DNA of 46,179 nucleotides, taken from the NCBI RefSeq assembly GCF_001865245.1, contig NZ_MKXB01000137.1, positions 29,936 to 76,114 on the forward strand, read 5' to 3'. The DNA is from Streptomyces sp. CC53 (GTDB lineage Bacteria; Actinomycetota; Actinomycetes; Streptomycetales; Streptomycetaceae). A model generated the notes under the pieces. The model searched no databases and had not been told where the DNA came from. It was given only the letters and a program-made list of their open reading frames with translations. A program made the position numbers and the translations under genes. Of this stretch, positions 35,434-44,098 are shown one piece after another (position 1 is the stretch's first letter; each line of letters begins with the position of its first letter).

Positions 35434-37029
35434 TCAGACGGCTCCGGCGCCTGTGAGGGCGCGGACCTCCGTCTCCGCGTGCTTCGCGGCGTCCGGCGGC
35501 TCGGGGGACGTGACCGTGCCGAGCCATCCCGCGAGGAAGCCGAGCGGGATGGAGACCACGCCCGGGTTCTGCAGCGGGAAGACATGGAAGTCCACGCCCG
35601 GGAAGAGTGCGCCGGGGCTGCCGGAGACCACCGGCGACAGCGCGACGAGCAGGACGGCCGGCACGAGCCCGCCGTAGACGGCCCACACCGCCCCACGCAC
35701 GGTGAACCGGCGCCAGAACAGCGCGTACAGCAGGACGGGCAGGTTCGCCGAGGCGGCCACCGCGAAGGCCAGCCCGACGAGGAAGGCCACGTTCAGGTTC
35801 TGCGCGAGCAGTCCGAGCCCGATGGCGACCGCGCCGATCGCGACGGACGCCACCCGGGCGACGGCGACCTCGCTGTACGGCGCCCCGCCCCAGCGCCGGG
35901 CCAGCGACGCGTACAGGTCGTGCGCCACGGAGGTGGACGAGGCCAGGGTGATGCCCGCGACGACGGCGAGGATCGTCGCGAACGCCACCGCGGCGACGAC
36001 CCCGAACAGCACTGCGCCGCCCGTGGAGCCCGCTCCCCCGCCGAGGTGCAGGGCGAGCAGGGGCACGGCGGTGTTTCCCGCGGCGTTCGAGTCCCGAACG
36101 GCGTCGCTGCCGAGGAGGGCCGCCGCGCCGAAGCCGAGCACGATCGTCATCAGGTAGAAGCTGCCGATGAGGCCGATCGACCAGACGGTGGAGCGGCGGG
36201 CGGAGCGTGCCGTCGGCACGGTGTAGAAGCGGGCGAGGATGTGCGGCAGCCCGGCCGTGCCGAGGACGAGGGCGAGACCGAGGCTGATGAAGTCCAGCCG
36301 GGCGGTCCAGTCGGTGCCGTACGCCAGGCCCGGGGCCAGGAAGTCCCGGCCGTGGCCGCTGCGGTCGGCCGCCGTGGTGAGCAGCGCGTCCATGTCGCCG
36401 TGGAAGCGCAGCAGGACGAGTCCGGTGAGGGTGAGCGCGCCCGCCATGAGCAGCACGGCTTTGACGATCTGGATCCAGGTGGTGGCGCGCATTCCGCCCA
36501 GCGACACGTAGACGATCATCAGGGCGCCGACGCCGACGACGGTCCACGAGCGTGCGGCCCCGCTCGTCCCGCCGAGGAGGAGGGCCACGAGGCTGCCCGC
36601 GCCGACCATCTGGGCGACCAGGTAGAGAACGGACACGGACACCGAGGAGGTTCCCACCGCGGTGCGGATCCTCGGCTCGCCCATGCGGGCGGCGATGACG
36701 TCGGCGAGGGTGAAGCGGCCGCAGTTGCGGACGAGTTCGGCGACGAGCAGCAGGACGACCAGCCAGGCCACGAGGAAGCCGACGGAATACAGCATCCCGT
36801 CGTAGCCGTAGAGGGCGATGAGCCCGGAGATGCCGAGGAAGGACGCGGCGGACATGTAGTCACCGGCGATGGCGAAACCGTTCTCCATCGGGGAGAAGAG
36901 GCGCCCGCCCGCGTAGAACTCCTCGGCGGAGCCCCGCCGCCGGCGGCCGGCCCAGGTGGTGATGGCGAGCGTCACGGCGACGAAGGCGCTGAACAGCACC
37001 AGGGCGAGGGTCTGGTGGTCGCCGGTCAC
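35434..37029 (-). CDS. Sodium/solute symporter (acetate permease ActP-like)
   Basis: Secondary transporter of the SSS family, 531 residues and about 13 hydrophobic helices. Family features include FYAGGRLFSPMENGFAIAGDYMSAASFLG near the N-terminus (the SSS signature region), LYLVAQMVGAGSLVALL, and GTAGLPHILARFYTV. The upstream DUF485 gene and the GGRLF-ENG-AGDYMSAASFLG segment are characteristic of the ActP/YjcG branch, which takes up acetate and other short monocarboxylates with sodium or protons. Start GTG 37027-37029 overlaps the DUF485 stop (GTGA), so the two are coupled. Substrate assignment is by family; a related monocarboxylate is possible. Confidence 0.93.
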   Translation of the reverse strand: MTGDHQTLALVLFSAFVAVTLAITTWAGRRRRGSAEEFYAGGRLFSPMENGFAIAGDYMSAASFLGISGLIALYGYDGMLYSVGFLVAWLVVLLLVAELVRNCGRFTLADVIAARMGEPRIRTAVGTSSVSVSVLYLVAQMVGAGSLVALLLGGTSGAARSWTVVGVGALMIVYVSLGGMRATTWIQIVKAVLLMAGALTLTGLVLLRFHGDMDALLTTAADRSGHGRDFLAPGLAYGTDWTARLDFISLGLALVLGTAGLPHILARFYTVPTARSARRSTVWSIGLIGSFYLMTIVLGFGAAALLGSDAVRDSNAAGNTAVPLLALHLGGGAGSTGGAVLFGVVAAVAFATILAVVAGITLASSTSVAHDLYASLARRWGGAPYSEVAVARVASVAIGAVAIGLGLLAQNLNVAFLVGLAFAVAASANLPVLLYALFWRRFTVRGAVWAVYGGLVPAVLLVALSPVVSGSPGALFPGVDFHVFPLQNPGVVSIPLGFLAGWLGTVTSPEPPDAAKHAETEVRALTGAGAV

Positions 37030-37505
37030 CGCTGGGCCTCCCGGGTCAGCTGCTGCGTGTCCCAGCGGAGGTCGAGCGCGGCGCGGTCGCGGTGGACCCG
37101 GGCGTGCCGGGCGTAGGCCCAGGTGAGGGCGAAGGTGGTGACGAACTGCGCGAGGCAGGCGACCATCGCCACGTTCACCGCGCCCGCCACGGGGAGGGCC
37201 ATCACGCCGGGGGCGACGGTGGCCGCGACGACGTAGGCCAGGTACCACCCGAGGAACGCCGCGGTGGCGGGCAGGACGAACCGCCGGTAGCGGCTGCGCA
37301 CTTCCTGGAATGCGGGGCTCCGCTGCACGTCGAGGTAGATCTCGGCCGTGCTGCGGGGCGGCGCCGCGGGGTCCGGTTCCGGCCGCGGCCTCGGGGCGGC
37401 GGCCGGAACCGTCCCGGTCTGCTCGCCCCAGCCGGACGCCAGCGTGTCGTACCAAGGGTCCTCGATCCGCGTCGCAGCGGCGTCGAGTCCTTCCCACTTG
37501 TCCAC
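37026..37505 (-). CDS. DUF485 membrane protein, partner of the symporter
   Basis: Small membrane protein (159 residues) of the DUF485/YjcH family, nearly always next to ActP-type symporters. Residues 1-50 are a Pro-rich cytoplasmic extension longer than the E. coli homologue. Two transmembrane helices follow (FVLPATAAFLGWYLAYVVAAT and VNVAMVACLAQFVTTFALTWAYA), ending with a basic tail. Start GTG 37503-37505 with AAGGAGAG upstream. Shares a four-base overlap with the symporter, so it probably assembles with it or aids its stability. Confidence 0.93.
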   Translation of the reverse strand: MDKWEGLDAAATRIEDPWYDTLASGWGEQTGTVPAAAPRPRPEPDPAAPPRSTAEIYLDVQRSPAFQEVRSRYRRFVLPATAAFLGWYLAYVVAATVAPGVMALPVAGAVNVAMVACLAQFVTTFALTWAYARHARVHRDRAALDLRWDTQQLTREAQR

Positions 37506-37951
37506 CGGTCAACTCTCCTTGTCAGCGAACCGTTTCGGCCGCGTTGCCCAAGGATGGACAGAACGGGAAGATCTCGGACTCTTCTCTCCGCGCACTTCAC
37601 CCCATCAGGTGACGCAGGCTGACGGAGAGAGGAACGGGGCCCAGGACGACCGCGCGGAGAGCCACGAGACCGGGCAGCAACGGGCCGGGAAGGACGCAGC
37701 GGAGGGGGCAGGCCGGGAGTGGCACGGCACCGCGCCGAGCGGCTGCGGCGCCGAGTGGCCGCCGGGCATCCGGCCCGGACGGGGCCGCGGAGGGCGACGG
37801 GCGCCAGCGGAGCATCGGAGGAGCACGGCCGAGGGGGCGGGGCGGGGAAGCGGCGCAGAGGGGGACGGACGGGACAGAGGGACGGGTGGGGAACGGCGAG
37901 CCCGCCGCCGGAGGGCTCCGGCCGGCGGGCTCGTCCCCGGGCGGTGACGGG
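37506..37951. other. Intergenic region between the symporter operon and parE
   Basis: 446 bases. The first about 100 must contain the promoter of the DUF485-symporter pair. The rest is GC-rich with no plausible gene. The parE terminator lies at the right end. Confidence 0.4.
37897..37933 (-). terminator. Terminator of parE
   Basis: CGAGCCCGCCG (37897-37907) pairs with CGGCGGGCTCG (37923-37933), and the stem continues with CCGGAG/CTCCGG past a single bulge, about 17 bp in all. It begins 18 bases after the parE stop. Confidence 0.9.
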
Positions 37952-40069
37952 TCAGGCGTCGATGCGGGAGCGGTCGAGGGTCGCGGCGGAGCTGGTGATG
38001 AACTCCTTGCGAGGTGCCACCTCGTTGCCCATGAGCAGGTCGAAGACCTGCTCCGCCGCCTCCAGGTCGCCGATGTTGATGCGGCGCAGGGTGCGGTGGC
38101 GCGGGTCCATGGTGGTTTCGGCCAGCTGGTCGGCGTCCATCTCGCCAAGGCCCTTGTAACGCTGGATGGAGTCCTTGTAGCGGACGCCCTTGCGCTGGAA
38201 CTCCAGGAGTGTCTGGCGCAGCTCGCTGTCGGAGTACGTGTAGACGTACTTGTCCTGGCCCCTCTTGGGCTGGACGAGCTCGATGCGGTGCAGCGGCGGT
38301 ACGGCGGCGAAGACCCGCCCGGCCTCCACCATGGGCCGCATGTAGCGCTGGAAGAGCGTGAGGAGCAGGCAGCGGATGTGCGCGCCGTCGACGTCGGCGT
38401 CCACGAGGAGCACGATCTTGCCGTACCGGGCTGCGTCAAGGTCGAAGGTACGGCCGGATCCAGCCCCTATGACCTGGATGATCGCGCCGCACTCGGCGTT
38501 CTTCAGCATGTCCGAGACGGACGACTTCTGGACGTTGAGGATCTTGCCTCGAATGGGCAGCAGCGCCTGGAACTCGCTGTTCCGGGCGAGCTTGGCCGTG
38601 CCGAGCGCGGAGTCGCCCTCGACGATGAACAGCTCGCTGCGCTCGACGTCGTCGCTGCGGCAGTCCGCGAGCTTCGCCGGCAGGGAGGAGGTCTCCAGGG
38701 CCGTCTTGCGGCGCTGGGCCTCCTTGTGCTGGCGCGCCGCGATCCGGGTGCGGGCGGCGGCGACGACCTTCTCCAGGACGGCACGGGCCTGGGCCTTGGC
38801 GTCGCGCTTGGTGGAGGTCAGGAATGCCTTGAGCTCCTTGGCGACGACGTTGGCCACGATCCGGTTGGCGGCGGAGGTGCCGAGCACCTCCTTGGTCTGG
38901 CCCTCGAACTGCGGCTCGGCCAGCCGCACGGTCACGACGGCGGTCAGGCCCTCCAGGGCGTCGTCCTTGACGACGTCGTCCTCGGCGACCCGCAGCAGCT
39001 TGCTGGACCGCAGCACCTCGTTGACGGTCTTCGTGACGGCGCGCTCGAAGCCGGTGACGTGGGTGCCGCCCTTGGGCGTGGCGATGATGTTGACGAACGA
39101 GCGGACGGTGCTGTCGTAGCCGGTGCCCCAGCGCAGGGCGACGTCGACGCCGAGCTCCCGGGTGACCTCGGTGGGCGTCATGTGGCCGCGCTCGTCGAGG
39201 ACGGGGACGGTCTCCTTGAAGGTGCCCTGCCCGGTGAGACGCAGCACGTCGCAGACCGGCTTGTCCTGGCCGAGGTACTCGCAGAACTCGCTGATGCCGC
39301 CGTCGAAGCGGAAGATCTCCTGGCTCTTGCCGATGCCTTCGAGGTCGCGGTCGTCGCGGACGACGATGGTGAGGCCGGGCACCAGGAAGGCCGTCTGGCG
39401 GGCCCTCTGGTGCAGGGTCTCCAGGGACAGCTTCGCGTCCTTGAGGAAGATCTGGCGGTCCGCCCAGTAGCGCACGCGCGTGCCGGTGCGGGTCTTCGGG
39501 ACCCGCTTGGCCTTGCGCAGGCCGCCCGTCGGGTCGAAGGGCGCGTCGGGGCCGGACTCGGTGAAGATGCCGGGCACGCCGCGGCGGAAGCTGATCGCGT
39601 GGGTGTGGCCGCCGCGGTCGACCTCCACGTCCAGGCGGGACGAGAGGGCGTTCACGACGGAGGCGCCCACGCCGTGCAGTCCGCCCGAGGCGGCGTACGA
39701 GCCGCCGCCGAACTTGCCGCCGGCGTGCAGCTTGGTCATGACGACCTCGACGCCGGAGAGGCCCGTCTTCGGCTCGACGTCGACGGGGATGCCCCGCCCG
39801 TTGTCCCGGACCTCCACCGACCCGTCGTCGTGCAGGACGACCTCGATGTGGTCGCAGTAGCCGCCCAGGGCCTCGTCGACGGAGTTGTCGATGATCTCCC
39901 AGATGCAGTGCATCAGGCCCCTGCTGTCGGTGGACCCGATGTACATGCCGGGGCGCTTGCGGACCGCCTCAAGGCCCTCAAGTACGAGCAGGTGCCGCGC
40001 GGTGTAGTTGGAACCGTCACGGTCTGCTGTCAGCAGAGCACTGGACGGAACGGACGTTTCGGCGGTCAC
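37952..40069 (-). CDS. parE: DNA topoisomerase IV subunit B
   Basis: ATPase subunit of topoisomerase IV, 705 residues. The GHKL domain shows EIIDNSVDEALGG, DNGRGIPVD and GLHGVGASVVNALS in order. The transducer follows, then the TOPRIM domain with FIVEGDSALGTAK (catalytic Glu) and DADVDGAHIRCLLL (metal-binding Asp pair), and the C-terminal YKGLGEMDADQLAETTM. Complete and of normal length. Start GTG 40067-40069 (MTAETSVPSSAL). The absence of gyrB-type insertions and the nearby parC support ParE rather than GyrB. Unlike in many bacteria it is not in one operon with parC: the two are convergent, separated by three genes. Confidence 0.95.
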   Translation of the reverse strand: MTAETSVPSSALLTADRDGSNYTARHLLVLEGLEAVRKRPGMYIGSTDSRGLMHCIWEIIDNSVDEALGGYCDHIEVVLHDDGSVEVRDNGRGIPVDVEPKTGLSGVEVVMTKLHAGGKFGGGSYAASGGLHGVGASVVNALSSRLDVEVDRGGHTHAISFRRGVPGIFTESGPDAPFDPTGGLRKAKRVPKTRTGTRVRYWADRQIFLKDAKLSLETLHQRARQTAFLVPGLTIVVRDDRDLEGIGKSQEIFRFDGGISEFCEYLGQDKPVCDVLRLTGQGTFKETVPVLDERGHMTPTEVTRELGVDVALRWGTGYDSTVRSFVNIIATPKGGTHVTGFERAVTKTVNEVLRSSKLLRVAEDDVVKDDALEGLTAVVTVRLAEPQFEGQTKEVLGTSAANRIVANVVAKELKAFLTSTKRDAKAQARAVLEKVVAAARTRIAARQHKEAQRRKTALETSSLPAKLADCRSDDVERSELFIVEGDSALGTAKLARNSEFQALLPIRGKILNVQKSSVSDMLKNAECGAIIQVIGAGSGRTFDLDAARYGKIVLLVDADVDGAHIRCLLLTLFQRYMRPMVEAGRVFAAVPPLHRIELVQPKRGQDKYVYTYSDSELRQTLLEFQRKGVRYKDSIQRYKGLGEMDADQLAETTMDPRHRTLRRINIGDLEAAEQVFDLLMGNEVAPRKEFITSSAATLDRSRIDA

Positions 40070-40270
40070 GCGGTTCGCTCCTCGCTGAATTTGAGTTCTG
40101 GCCCCGTGGGGTAAGGCTCGGCGTCTGTCGCCGGTCCGAGCGTACAGAGCCCTGGTAGAGCGGTTGTCACGCCACCCTCGCGAACGCTCATGCTAGTCCA
40201 GGGTCGCATACGTGTTCGATCCCTCGTGCGGGTGACGTGGACATCACGTTCCCTTCCAGGCATGAACCAT

Positions 40271-40378
40271 TTAGGCTCCGGGCACGTCCTCATGCACAAC
40301 CGGCAACCCGGCCGGGAGGACGTACGAGGCAAGCAACGCGAAACCCGTAACGCACAGCGAGACAGCAATACGGCTCAT
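40271..40378 (-). CDS. Possible 35-residue membrane peptide upstream of parE
   Basis: ATG at 40376-40378 starts MSRIAVSLCVTGFALLASY, followed by VLPAGLPVVHEDVPGA and a TAA stop. The central about 20 residues are hydrophobic enough for one membrane helix or signal peptide. The ribosome site is weak and third-position GC is lower than in neighbouring genes. It lies about 200 nt upstream of parE on the same strand. It may be a real small protein or an accident of lower-GC DNA. Confidence 0.3.
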   Translation of the reverse strand: MSRIAVSLCVTGFALLASYVLPAGLPVVHEDVPGA

Positions 40379-40415
40379 TCGCCGCCAACCGGCAGCAGAC
40401 GGCCAGACACCCCTC

Positions 40416-40434
40416 CTTCGAAAAAGTTTCGAGG
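40416..40434. repeat. AT-rich hairpin or operator-like dyad
   Basis: CTTCGAAA (40416-40423) and TTTCGAGG (40427-40434) pair over eight positions (one G-U) around loop AAG. Unusually AT-rich for this genome and about 80 nt upstream of the DUF7455 gene, so it could be a protein-binding site or a leader hairpin. Confidence 0.4.
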
Positions 40435-40516
40435 AAAAGCCGCGAGCGGGAACGTTTTCGGCCTGGTTGGATGTTGACCCTGGTACGACAGCTCGTCGAG
40501 CTAGAGAAGAGGCGAC

Positions 40517-40747
40517 GTGACTACTGTTCTGACCCCCGCGAGCCCGCTGACGGCCGCCGACCGCTGCGACCGCTGCGGCGCCCAGGCATATCTGCGCGTC
40601 GTGCTGACCAGCGGTGGCGAACTGCTCTTCTGCGCCCACCACGGCCGCAAGTTCGAGCCGGAGCTGAAGAAGATCGCCGCGGAGATACAGGATGAGACGG
40701 ACCGGCTCACCACCGTGCCGGCCGGCGCAGCCACCGAGGACCGCTGA
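40517..40747 (+). CDS. DUF7455 family small zinc-ribbon-like protein
   Basis: Conserved actinobacterial protein of 76 residues, function unknown. Start GTG 40517 with AGAGGCGAC upstream. It shows one CxxC pair (DRCDRCGAQAYLRV) and a second CxxH (LLFCAHHGRKF), which together look like a small zinc ribbon, then a charged helix (EPELKKIAAEIQDETDRL). I recall it as regularly found between parE and hrdB in streptomycetes. A nucleic-acid or protein-binding adaptor role is possible; nothing in sequence decides. Confidence 0.93.
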   Translation: MTTVLTPASPLTAADRCDRCGAQAYLRVVLTSGGELLFCAHHGRKFEPELKKIAAEIQDETDRLTTVPAGAATEDR

Positions 40748-41110
40748 CACGCGCATCCACGACGAGCCAGCAGCCGGTCGAGGACCGGCCGACGGGCGGC
40801 CGTCCCTGACCCGGGGAACGCCGCCCGTCCTCGCATCCGCACATCTCCTCCCCCGGGCCGGTCACCGGTCGCGCCCGGGCCCGGCAGCACACCCGGCGCC
40901 AGGGCCCCACGGCGTCGGTCGGCAGCCCATGCCCTTCACGCTGCCTTCGCACGCCGAGCCGGTCTTCTCCCCCGTCACCCGTGGCATCCGCAGCGGGCCG
41001 GCTGCACGGGCCTGTACGGCCCGCGTTCGGGCGACGGCGCCGAGCACCGCCGCAGCGCACCTCGGGGCCGCGGAGCCGCCTCCCCGGTACGGCGAGCCGG
41101 CCGGCCGCGC
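40748..41110. other. Intergenic region between convergent genes
   Basis: 363 bases with two hairpins near 40773-40829 (see terminator), then GC-rich DNA with no gene. Nothing else seen. Confidence 0.45.
40791..40829 (+). terminator. Terminator downstream of the DUF7455 gene
   Basis: GACGGGCGGC (40791-40800) pairs perfectly with GCCGCCCGTC (40820-40829), loop 19 nt. A smaller stem GCCGGTC-GAG-GACCGGC (40773-40789) precedes it. Both lie soon after the DUF7455 stop. Confidence 0.7.
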
Positions 41111-41980
41111 TCAGACCCTGGGCAGCACCGTCGCGGCGCGGGTGTAGACCCCGGGGCTGTCCGCCCTGCCGCAGCCGCTGCCCCACGAGACCAGACCGAT
41201 GAGCCGCCCGCGGGCCACCAGCGGCCCGCCGCTGTCGCCCTGGCAGGCGTCCCGCCCGCCCTGCGGGTCTCCGGCGCACAGCATCGTGTCCGGGAGATAG
41301 CGCACACCCAGCCCGCCCGGGTACGCCCGCTCGCACGCCGCGTCCGGCAGCACACCGACCGTCGAGGCGCGCAGCCCGTACGCGTACGTCCCGAAGCCCG
41401 TGGTGTCCCCCCAGCCGTACACCCGTGCTTCCGTGCCCGGCTCGTAGGCGGGGTCCCCCGTCCGCGCGACGGGCAGGACGTGCACGGCCGGAAGCGGCTC
41501 TGCCAGCGTGAGGACGGCTGCGTCGCCCGCGTTGGTCTCCGGGTCGTACGCGGGGTTGACGACGACCTCCTTGACGTCGATCTCCCGTCCGCCGCCACTG
41601 CGCAGTTCGGTGCGGCCCACGATGACCTTGAGGTCGCGGATGTCGGCCGGGTCCACCCCGAGTACCTCCTCCTGGAGGCAGTGCGCCGCAGTGGCCACCC
41701 TGGCCGGGGCGATGACCACGCCCCCGCAGAACTGCCCCGACCTGATACGGCCGAACCGGTCACGGCTGGCCAACGCCACCACCCACGGGGCCTCGGAGGT
41801 GCTCGCCGCCTGCCCTCCGACCACCACGCCGTCAGCGGCTGCGGGCACGGGCACCACCAGCGGCGCGAACGCCGCCGCGGCAGCGAGGAAGGCGGCCGTG
41901 GCGCGCTTCCGGCCGCGTGAATGACGCGCGTACGGCTGACGGGCACGTCGCACGGACGACGAACGAGGCACACGAGGCAT
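41111..41980 (-). CDS. Secreted trypsin-like serine protease (S1)
   Basis: Extracellular endopeptidase of 289 residues. An arginine-rich N-terminus (RRARQPYARHSRGRKR) and hydrophobic stretch ATAAFLAAAAAFAPLVVPVPAAA form a secretion signal; mature protein starts near VVVGGQAAS. The triad is His100 (TAAHC), Asp153 (AGDAAVLTL) and Ser250 (CQGDSGGPL). Asp244, six residues before the serine, marks a trypsin-like S1 pocket for Arg/Lys. Six or more cysteines allow disulfides. Start ATG 41978-41980 with GGAG upstream. The twin-arginine-like block might indicate Tat export but lacks a canonical motif. Downstream of hrdB on the same strand, beyond the hrdB terminator. Confidence 0.95.
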   Translation of the reverse strand: MPRVPRSSSVRRARQPYARHSRGRKRATAAFLAAAAAFAPLVVPVPAAADGVVVGGQAASTSEAPWVVALASRDRFGRIRSGQFCGGVVIAPARVATAAHCLQEEVLGVDPADIRDLKVIVGRTELRSGGGREIDVKEVVVNPAYDPETNAGDAAVLTLAEPLPAVHVLPVARTGDPAYEPGTEARVYGWGDTTGFGTYAYGLRASTVGVLPDAACERAYPGGLGVRYLPDTMLCAGDPQGGRDACQGDSGGPLVARGRLIGLVSWGSGCGRADSPGVYTRAATVLPRV

Positions 41981-42092
41981 ACGAGCTCCTGACTCCCTGA
42001 ATCCTGTCGTGCACTCAGAGTCAGGCAGGACGGAGGGCGGCGCACCCCGCGCAACGCCGAAACCCGGCCCTTCCCCCGAAGAACCGGGCGCA

Positions 42093-42138
42093 CACCGCCG
42101 GGGCCCGGCTCCCTCTCGGAAGCCGGGCCCCGGCGGTG
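42093..42138 (-). terminator. Terminator of hrdB
   Basis: A perfect 18-bp stem: 42093-42110 (CACCGCCGGGGCCCGGCT) with 42121-42138, loop of 10 nt. It begins 18 bases after the hrdB stop. Confidence 0.93.
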
Positions 42139-42156
42139 CTGGTGTTCGCGCTGCGG

Positions 42157-43698
42157 TCAGTCCAGGTAGTCCCGGAGGACCTGGGAACGCGACGGGTGGC
42201 GCAGCTTCGACATGGTCTTGGACTCGATCTGGCGGATCCGCTCGCGGGTCACGCCGTAGACCTTGCCGATCTCGTCCAGCGTCTTCGGCTGGCCGTCGGT
42301 GAGGCCGAAGCGCATGGAGACGACGCCGGCCTCCCGCTCCGACAGGGTGTCTAGCACCGAGTGCAGCTGCTCCTGGAGGAGGGTGAAGCTGACGGCGTCG
42401 GCGGGGACAACCGCTTCGGAGTCCTCGATGAGGTCGCCGAACTCGCTGTCGCCGTCCTCGCCGAGCGGGGTGTGCAGGGAGATGGGCTCCCGGCCGTACT
42501 TCTGGACCTCGATGACCTTCTCCGGGGTCATGTCGAGTTCCTTGGCCAGCTCCTCCGGGGTGGGCTCGCGGCCCAGGTCCTGGAGCATCTGGCGCTGGAC
42601 GCGCGCGAGCTTGTTGATGACCTCGACCATGTGCACCGGGATACGGATGGTGCGGGCCTGGTCGGCCATGGCTCGGGTGATCGCCTGACGGATCCACCAG
42701 GTGGCGTACGTGGAGAACTTGTAGCCCTTGGTGTAGTCGAACTTCTCGACGGCACGGATGAGGCCGAGGTTGCCCTCCTGGATCAGGTCCAGGAAGAGCA
42801 TGCCGCGGCCGGTGTAGCGCTTGGCGAGGGAGACGACCAGTCGGAGGTTGGCCTCCAGCAGGTGGTTCTTGGCGCGACGGCCGTCCTCGGCGATGATCTC
42901 CAGCTCGCGCTTGAGCTTCGGCGCCAGCTTGTCGGCGTTCGCGAGCTTGTCCTCGGCGAACAGACCGGCCTCGATGCGCTTGGCGAGCTCGACCTCCTGC
43001 TCGGCGTTGAGCAGCGGGACCTTGCCGATCTGCTTGAGGTAGTCCTTGACCGGGTCGGCCGTGGCACCGGCGACGGCGACCTGCTGGGCGGGGGCGTCGT
43101 CCTCGTCCTCGTCGGACAGGACGAAGCCCTTGGCCTCGCCCTCGGGCTCCTCCTCCTCGCCCTTGCCGGGCTGCACCTCTTCGAGGAGTTCGTCGGCGTC
43201 GAGGAGTTCCTCGCCGTCCTTCTTGGCGGTCGTCTTCTTGGCCGCCGTCTTCTTGGCGACGGTCTTCTTCGCCGCCGTCTTCTTCGCGGCGGTCTTCTTG
43301 GCGGGCGCGGCACCGGCCTCGTCGGCCGGGGTGTCCTCGCCCTGGGCCGCCGCAACCGCCGCGTCGGTCGACGCGGCCGGCTTGGCCGCGGTCTTCCTGG
43401 CGGTGACGGTCTTCGTGGCGGTGCGCTTTGCCGGGCTCTTCGCTGCGACGCTCTTGCGGGCGCGCTTCGGCGACTCCGCTGCACTGACCATCAGCGTCAC
43501 ACCCTCTTCCTCGAGGATCTGATTGAGGCTGCGCAGAACATTCTTCCACTGGGTTGGCGGAATCTGGTCAGCCTCGAAGGCCCGACGCACGTCATCGCCC
43601 GCGATCTGCCCCGCAGCCTTTCCCCGCTCGATGAGCGCCATCACAGACTTGGACTCGGCGATCTCCGGCGGGAGCGTACGCGATGTGCTGGCCGACAC
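42157..43698 (-). CDS. hrdB: Principal RNA polymerase sigma factor HrdB
   Basis: Primary, essential group 1 sigma-70 factor, 513 residues. The N-terminus (1-85) is region 1.1-like; about 95-160 is a Lys/Ala-rich tract of AAKKT repeats typical of streptomycete HrdB; an acidic stretch follows. Region 1.2 starts at [16 protein letters not shown], region 2 includes [28 protein letters not shown] and [13 protein letters not shown] for -10 recognition, and region 4.2 ends [23 protein letters not shown] start 43696-43698 ([16 protein letters not shown]) gives the length of known HrdB. It follows whiH on the same strand after 400 nt of presumed promoter DNA. Confidence 0.97.
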   Translation of the reverse strand: MSASTSRTLPPEIAESKSVMALIERGKAAGQIAGDDVRRAFEADQIPPTQWKNVLRSLNQILEEEGVTLMVSAAESPKRARKSVAAKSPAKRTATKTVTARKTAAKPAASTDAAVAAAQGEDTPADEAGAAPAKKTAAKKTAAKKTVAKKTAAKKTTAKKDGEELLDADELLEEVQPGKGEEEEPEGEAKGFVLSDEDEDDAPAQQVAVAGATADPVKDYLKQIGKVPLLNAEQEVELAKRIEAGLFAEDKLANADKLAPKLKRELEIIAEDGRRAKNHLLEANLRLVVSLAKRYTGRGMLFLDLIQEGNLGLIRAVEKFDYTKGYKFSTYATWWIRQAITRAMADQARTIRIPVHMVEVINKLARVQRQMLQDLGREPTPEELAKELDMTPEKVIEVQKYGREPISLHTPLGEDGDSEFGDLIEDSEAVVPADAVSFTLLQEQLHSVLDTLSEREAGVVSMRFGLTDGQPKTLDEIGKVYGVTRERIRQIESKTMSKLRHPSRSQVLRDYLD

Positions 43699-44098
43699 GA
43701 ACAACCTCTCGGAACGATGGGAAACGGCTTCCGGCCCCGCCCGGGAACGGGCCGGAGCCGACGACCGCCGGCGAGGGATGGCCGACGACGCGGGCTGAAC
43801 CTCGGAGGTGGACAGCGCCGTCCACGGCAGCTGTATTCCCTCCTCGGCTGTCACCTCTTAGGTCATCGCCGTGCTCCGCGGAGCGTTACGCCCGTTCCGC
43901 GTGGCCCGAGTCACATCCCGAGACAGGAGGAAACGACCTAATGCGGCAAATGCCCATCAATCGCGCCGGCAACCCCGGAGTTCCGGCGCCCGCCGGGACC
44001 GGCGCGGCCGAAGCCCGACGCGGGCGGGTGCCCCGGGGGTCCGGCAACACGCCTCCGTGCGGCGCCTGAGCGGAGTCGACGTGGTCACGTTCCGCAGT
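43699..44098. other. hrdB promoter region
   Basis: 400 bases between whiH and hrdB. In S. coelicolor hrdB has multiple promoters, one depending on SigR. Here a GGGAAT on the minus strand at 43840-43835 followed after 18 nt by GCT is only a partial SigR match. A possible small ORF runs the opposite way at 43941-44069. No clear -10 was found. Confidence 0.45.
43941..44069 (+). CDS. Possible 42-residue peptide divergent from hrdB
   Basis: ATG 43941 is preceded by AGGAGG at 43925-43930, one of the best ribosome sites in the window, with a 10-base spacer. It encodes MRQMPINRAGNPGVPAPAG and continues to a Pro/Cys-containing end (NTPPCGA). No recognised family; basic and low in hydrophobics. It lies antisense to the hrdB leader. 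Could be a genuine small protein or a fortuitous match. Confidence 0.35.
   Translation: MRQMPINRAGNPGVPAPAGTGAAEARRGRVPRGSGNTPPCGA

Larger units (their letters stand above)
40070..40516. other. Regulatory region between parE and the DUF7455 gene
   Basis: About 450 bases between divergent genes, with lower GC than the neighbours. It contains a possible small membrane peptide gene (40271-40378), a hairpin at 40416-40434, and TTGACC at 40474-40479 that could be a -35. Promoters of both genes must be here but I cannot fix start sites. Confidence 0.45.

Noticed and set aside
34012..37116. 1034-codon open frame on the plus strand across the CobW and symporter genes
   Set aside because: Antisense to two genes with clear family motifs; product is Gly/Asp/Glu/Arg-rich without a fold. 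Long frames like this arise because stop codons are rare at this GC content.
37886..40114. 742-codon plus-strand frame opposite parE
   Set aside because: Antisense shadow of an intact topoisomerase gene.
40474..40503. TTGACC with GAGCTA as promoter of the DUF7455 gene
   Set aside because: Transcription would start about seven bases before the GTG and cut off the ribosome site; the -10 match is poor.
43811..43840. SigR-type promoter for hrdB
   Set aside because: GGGAAT is present, but at 18-nt spacing the -10 is GCT instead of GTT, and the closest GTC is three bases too far. Too weak to annotate.
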